From an uncultured Pseudomonas sp. (lineage in GTDB: Bacteria > Pseudomonadota > Gammaproteobacteria > Pseudomonadales > Pseudomonadaceae), in NCBI GenBank assembly GCA_937863915.1, contig CALMID010000095.1, positions 1-10,225 on the forward strand: 10,225 nt of DNA, in the 5' to 3' direction. This document shows positions 8,031 to 10,225 of this stretch, in pieces. The position numbers were made by a program, and so were the translations under genes. The number at the start of each line of letters is the position of its first letter. The first letter of the stretch is position 1. The notes beneath the pieces are model-generated. The model was given only the letters and a program-made list of their open reading frames with translations. It was not told where the DNA came from and did no database searches.

Positions 8031-8501
8031 CTACTCGTCAGGACGGGTCGGCACCGAGGCCGGCCAGTCCTGAGCGGTCAGGCCCAGGTGCGGCAGCCAG
8101 TCCACCGGACTCTCCGGCACGCCCTGCCCCGGCCAATGGCGGCCCGAGCAGTCGCGCTCGAAACGCAGAGATCGCGAATGCCAGCTGGCATAGGCGCTGT
8201 CGCTGGCCACACCCGGGGTGTTCTCCCGGCGTTGCAGCTCGACCGCCGCTTGGTGCAGCGCCTCCACCTGATCGAGGCAGTGGGTGAAGTAACGGTCATC
8301 CATCACGGTATAGGGTGAGGGCTGCTCCTGCAGCCACTCCACCACCCTCGCCCCACCCAAAAACAGCATGGCGGTGAGATACACCAGTAAAAAGCTGCCC
8401 ACCAGCAATCCAAGCAAAACCAGATTGATCAGCTGGCCACGTACCTCGCGCGGCAACTGGGCCCATACGCGCTGCCAGCGCGGTACCGTCGACTCATCCA
8501 T
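8031..8501 (-). CDS. Hypothetical single-pass membrane protein
   Basis: A 156-residue protein from ATG 8501, with GGGAG eight bases upstream; the longer open frame from 8612 would overlap the preceding gene and lacks support. A basic, amphipathic N-terminus (about 1-22) precedes one hydrophobic segment at about 24-49 (LINLVLLGLLVGSFLLVYLTAMLFLGG). A hydrophilic C-terminal part of about 105 residues contains two cysteines (near 75 and 118). No known domain was recognised. It begins 26 bases after the SUKH-like gene's stop, so the two probably form an operon. It converges with the oxidoreductase gene, with only 5 bases between stops. Confidence 0.75.
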   Translation of the reverse strand: MDESTVPRWQRVWAQLPREVRGQLINLVLLGLLVGSFLLVYLTAMLFLGGARVVEWLQEQPSPYTVMDDRYFTHCLDQVEALHQAAVELQRRENTPGVASDSAYASWHSRSLRFERDCSGRHWPGQGVPESPVDWLPHLGLTAQDWPASVPTRPDE

Positions 8502-8527
8502 GATTAACGCTCCCTGTTCAGCGCCGG

Positions 8528-8935
8528 TCAGCTTTCCAGCCAGACGTCCCGGCACCAGTGCCACACCGAATCCCAGCTCTCGTCGGTCAGCTCGCCCTCG
8601 CTGCCGTCCCACAGCCAGACCTGACCCTCGACGTCCACGGCGTAGTAGTCACGACCGTCCTGACACAGCGGCACCAGATCGCGCGGCAGGCCACGGTCCC
8701 AGGCCACCGAGGCGACTTCCGGCAGGTAGGTGTGCGACTGCGGATCGCTGGCGGTCACCGGCTCCAGCCGGCCGTACACCACATCACTGACCTTGAGCAG
8801 AAACTCGCGCAGCTCGAACGGCAGGTGGATGAGGATTTCTTCCTGGATTTCCACCAGGGTTTCCTCGTCCGGCAGCTCCAGCGGCACCGGCACCGGCTCG
8901 TTGAGTTCGCGCAGCTGTTCGATGACTTCTTCCAC
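8528..8935 (-). CDS. SMI1/KNR4-like (SUKH superfamily) protein
   Basis: A 135-residue acidic cytoplasmic protein with a GTG start at 8935 and AGGAG seven bases upstream. Features resembling SUKH folds are the N-terminal helical segment with LPFELREFLLKVSDVVYGRLEPVTA (about 38-62). The later aromatic strands DYYAVDVEGQVWLWDGSEGELTDESWDSVWHWCRD (about 95-130) fit as well. SUKH proteins include contact-dependent toxin immunity proteins and also many stand-alone housekeeping members. No toxin, Rhs or CDI gene is adjacent, so an immunity role is not indicated. It is followed by the small membrane-protein gene in a likely two-gene operon. The family call rests on pattern only. Confidence 0.7.
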   Translation of the reverse strand: MEEVIEQLRELNEPVPVPLELPDEETLVEIQEEILIHLPFELREFLLKVSDVVYGRLEPVTASDPQSHTYLPEVASVAWDRGLPRDLVPLCQDGRDYYAVDVEGQVWLWDGSEGELTDESWDSVWHWCRDVWLES

Positions 8936-9063
8936 GATAAGGCTCCTGTGCTGGGGGGATGGCTTTATACCCTAGCGCACGGGCGCTCGCGAGAAGACCG
9001 GTGGATAACTCTGCTATCGTCAATTAAAAGGCGCCGCCATTTTGCCAAGGCCCGGAGCGAGCC

Positions 9064-9681
9064 ATGAAAGAGCAGGACGAAACCAGCGACAGCAGCCTCA
9101 GTGAAGAAGAGCGCATCGAGCTGCTCGAGCACGAGGAAAAATCCGACCGCATCTGGCTGTGGGTGGTCAGCCTGGTGGGTGGCGTTGCCCTGCTGATCTG
9201 GCTGGTGATGACCCTGATCAGCAGCCTGAGCGACGAAAGCGAAGTGCTCTCTGTGGATAACGTCCAGGCCATGGAACAGCGTGTGGTGAAGCTGGAAAAG
9301 AGCGTCGAACGCCTGGAACGGCTGGTGGCCATGCAGGACGAACAACTGGCCAGCCTCAAGGCCAACCAGTTCACTGGCCTGCACAGCGTGGTCGACGACA
9401 AGAGCACGGCCGGCCGCGTGGCCCAGGTGCTGCAGGCCCAGGAGAAGGATTACCAACAAGTCATGGACGGCCTCAAGGGCGGCATGCGCGATCTGGCCAA
9501 CATGCTGCCGGGCTCGCGCAGCTGGCTGAGCGACTACAGCGAAGCCATCGACCAGGCCCAGGCCAGCAGCCGCAAACGGGCCAGCGAGCTGCAGAAGTGG
9601 GCACTGGAAAGCCAAAATCCCCTGCCCAGCACACCAACGCCACTGATACCGGTCACCCCGGCTGCGACCGGCAAACCCTGA
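9064..9681 (+). CDS. Conserved hypothetical membrane-anchored coiled-coil protein
   Basis: A 205-residue protein with GGAG six bases before the ATG. The N-terminus (1-28) is highly acidic (EEERIELLEHEEKSD). One transmembrane helix lies at about 29-54. A heptad-rich coiled coil follows at about 66-101 (VVKLEKSVERLERLVAMQDEQLASL), then an amphipathic helical region to about 180 and a proline/threonine-rich tail. Acidic cytoplasmic end first suggests an N-in, periplasmic-coiled-coil topology. No enzyme motif was seen. The coding sequence carries a perfect DnaA box on the minus strand at 9252-9260, in line with the cluster downstream. I recognise it as a typical pseudomonad protein of unknown function. 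Confidence 0.85.
   Translation: MKEQDETSDSSLSEEERIELLEHEEKSDRIWLWVVSLVGGVALLIWLVMTLISSLSDESEVLSVDNVQAMEQRVVKLEKSVERLERLVAMQDEQLASLKANQFTGLHSVVDDKSTAGRVAQVLQAQEKDYQQVMDGLKGGMRDLANMLPGSRSWLSDYSEAIDQAQASSRKRASELQKWALESQNPLPSTPTPLIPVTPAATGKP
9252..9260 (-). promoter_or_regulatory. Perfect DnaA box inside the coiled-coil protein gene
   Basis: TTATCCACA on the minus strand (TGTGGATAA on plus), in codons about 63-66. A one-mismatch relative, TTATCCACC, lies on the same strand at 9008-9000 in the promoter region of the gene. Both point the opposite way from the plus-strand boxes of the repeats. Confidence 0.6.
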
Positions 9682-9800
9682 GCATCGGCCTGATCAATAA
9701 ATATACAGCCGGCGAAAGCCCGCGCCCCACTAAGCCTGCAGCCTGAGCCGCACAGCTTGTCCACAGGCAGCTGCACAGCCACTGTGGCTAACTGTTCATG

Positions 9801-9825
9801 CAACTACCTGATATTGCTCAAAAAA
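9801..9825 (-). promoter_or_regulatory. IHF-type binding site, repeat copy 1
   Basis: Read on the minus strand, TTTTTT (9825-9820) is followed by GAGCAA and then TATCAG-GTAG-TTG (9813-9801). This is a full match to the IHF core WATCAR-N4-TTR, with the A/T tract on the expected side, as in the phage lambda H' site. Confidence 0.6.
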
Positions 9826-9880
9826 CCAGCTAACCCCGAAAAACCGCGGGGCACTAGGGCTGGCGCCGGGAGTGGACAGC

Positions 9881-9889
9881 TTATCCACA
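9881..9889 (+). promoter_or_regulatory. Perfect DnaA box, repeat copy 1
   Basis: TTATCCACA, the highest-affinity DnaA consensus, lies in copy 1. Its exact counterpart in copy 2 is 308 bp away. A second, weaker plus-strand box TTGTCCACA lies at 9757-9765. Confidence 0.7.
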
Positions 9890-10108
9890 GACGCATCCAC
9901 GGCGAATGGGGGTAACGCAGCACCGCCAGCCCCCTGATCGGGCAAGCCAGCCCGAAGCATCGCCAGACAGCCCGGGCAGTCAGGCCGGCGCTCTCACCTG
10001 AGCATTTTTTGTACGATCGCGGGCAACCCGCGCCCTTGCTGGGCTGTGCACAACTACCCCAAGCTTATGCACAGGCTGGCGCACAGCCGCTGTGTTTAAC
10101 TCACAGGC

Positions 10109-10133
10109 TAACTCTCTGATATTGCTCAAAAAA
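10109..10133 (-). promoter_or_regulatory. IHF-type binding site, repeat copy 2
   Basis: On the minus strand TTTTTT (10133-10128), GAGCAA, then TATCAG-AGAG-TTA (10121-10109) again match WATCAR-N4-TTR. The free N4 positions differ between copies while the constrained ones are kept; the last base changes from G to A, which the R position allows. Confidence 0.6.
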
Positions 10134-10162
10134 CAAACGCCCCACGGGAAGCCGCGGGGCGT
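10128..10162 (-). terminator. Strong intrinsic terminator on the minus strand
   Basis: Stem ACGCCCC (read from 10162 down) pairs with GGGGCGT (10143-10137). A single mismatch, three more pairs and a four-base loop (10151-10148) follow. Directly after the stem come TTGTTTTTT (10136-10128). This would end a minus-strand transcript entering from beyond the right edge. In copy 1 the equivalent stem is only 5 bp (9834-9838/9847-9851) and stands 8 bases from its T-run, so it is degraded or never was a terminator. Confidence 0.75.
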
Positions 10163-10188
10163 CTGGGGTGTAGCCAGCTGTCCAGCGC

Positions 10189-10197
10189 TTATCCACA
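10189..10197 (+). promoter_or_regulatory. Perfect DnaA box, repeat copy 2
   Basis: TTATCCACA lies at the same position in the module as 9881-9889. The copy also has TTATGCACA (10065-10073, plus) and TTGTGCACA (10045-10053, minus), which face each other with an 11-bp gap. Confidence 0.7.
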
Positions 10198-10225
10198 GAG
10201 CCATCCAGTGCTCTCGGGGATAACC

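Larger units (their letters stand above)
9711..9917. repeat. Tandem 308-bp-period repeat, copy 1 (well-aligned part)
   Basis: This segment aligns without any gap to 10019-10225 at an offset of exactly 308. Shared blocks include CCCGCGCCC (9719-9727), AGCTT-N4-CACAGGC (9754-9768), CTGATATTGCTCAAAAAAC (9808-9826), CCGCGGGGC (9844-9852) and CTTATCCACAGA (9880-9891). Between blocks the copies differ at many positions, so the duplication is old, yet spacing is unchanged. Weaker similarity extends left to about 9690, directly after the preceding gene. Confidence 0.85.
9682..10225. other. Gene-free region with tandem 308-bp repeats, DnaA boxes and IHF-type sites
   Basis: No credible coding frame was found in this 544-bp stretch. 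It contains two diverged copies of a module at a fixed 308-bp offset, the second cut by the right edge. DnaA boxes lie at 9757-9765 (TTGTCCACA), 9881-9889 (TTATCCACA), 10045-10053 (minus, TTGTGCACA), 10065-10073 (TTATGCACA) and 10189-10197 (TTATCCACA). Two IHF-consensus cores and one strong minus-strand terminator hairpin are also present. The layout suggests a DnaA-binding control region. Gene context does not match the usual pseudomonad oriC (rpmH/dnaA or gidA/mnmE). Confidence 0.75.
10019..10225. repeat. Tandem 308-bp-period repeat, copy 2 (cut by window edge)
   Basis: This is the second copy, running out of the window at GGGGATAACC. That matches GGGGGTAACG of copy 1 at 9908-9917. It has one more DnaA box than copy 1 (10045-10053, minus strand), facing the box at 10065-10073. 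Whether more copies follow cannot be seen. Confidence 0.8.

Noticed and set aside
9980..10204. 74-codon minus-strand open frame in the repeat region
   Set aside because: It crosses a strong terminator hairpin and DnaA boxes, has no ribosome site that I can see, and has no recognisable protein feature.
9682..10225. Chromosomal replication origin oriC itself
   Set aside because: DnaA boxes and IHF-type sites would fit, but the flanking genes are not those of pseudomonad oriC (rpmH, dnaA, dnaN, or gidA/mnmE) and no AT-rich unwinding stretch is clear. Kept only as a less likely alternative to a datA/DARS-like locus.

Overview
The window looks like chromosomal DNA of a Pseudomonas-type gammaproteobacterium. 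It is GC-rich with strongly G/C-ending codons. It carries the divergent pair of a HexR-like RpiR/MurR regulator and a glucose-6-phosphate dehydrogenase, the second such pair in pseudomonads (PA5438/PA5439 in P. aeruginosa), followed by genes of pseudomonad type. No transposase, integrase, phage gene, CRISPR array, tRNA or rRNA was recognised.

Layout. Positions 1-742 (minus) hold a HexR-like regulator cut by the left edge. Positions 743-865 are a divergent control region with a perfect 15-bp palindrome, TGTAGTTATACTACA, which fits the gammaproteobacterial HexR operator. Positions 866-2311 (plus) are zwf, followed after 4 nt by an EamA-type DMT exporter (2316-3206). A strong hairpin terminator (3300-3325) separates these from a minus-strand PEP-CTERM protein (3345-3944). 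That gene sits with its upstream region (to about 4200) in a visibly more AT-rich patch. A short FimV-like periplasmic LysM/coiled-coil protein follows on the minus strand (4381-5544). Next is a divergent pair: a PadR regulator (5701-6240, minus) and an FAD-dependent phytoene-desaturase/retinol-saturase-like oxidoreductase (6376-8025, plus). Between them lie two copies of an 18-bp operator, TATGCAA-N4-TTGCATA. Positions 8031-8935 (minus) hold a two-gene unit: an SMI1/KNR4-like (SUKH) protein, then a small one-TM membrane protein. Positions 9064-9681 (plus) encode a one-TM coiled-coil membrane protein.

The right end (9682-10225) has no gene and is the most unusual part. It is a diverged tandem repeat that aligns without gaps at a period of exactly 308 bp and continues past the right edge. 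The best conserved blocks are DnaA boxes and a 19-mer that, on the minus strand, gives the IHF consensus with its upstream T-tract. Two further DnaA-box matches lie at 9000 and 9252. The combination resembles a DnaA-titration/control locus of the datA/DARS kind, or part of an origin-like region. This is inference from motifs. A competing reading is that the 3' ends of minus-strand transcripts were duplicated, since copy 2 also forms an excellent terminator.

Functionally the left part is central carbon metabolism (entry to the oxidative pentose-phosphate/Entner-Doudoroff routes under HexR control) plus an exporter. The middle is cell-surface and envelope proteins. The PadR/oxidoreductase pair looks like a self-contained regulated unit of unknown substrate.
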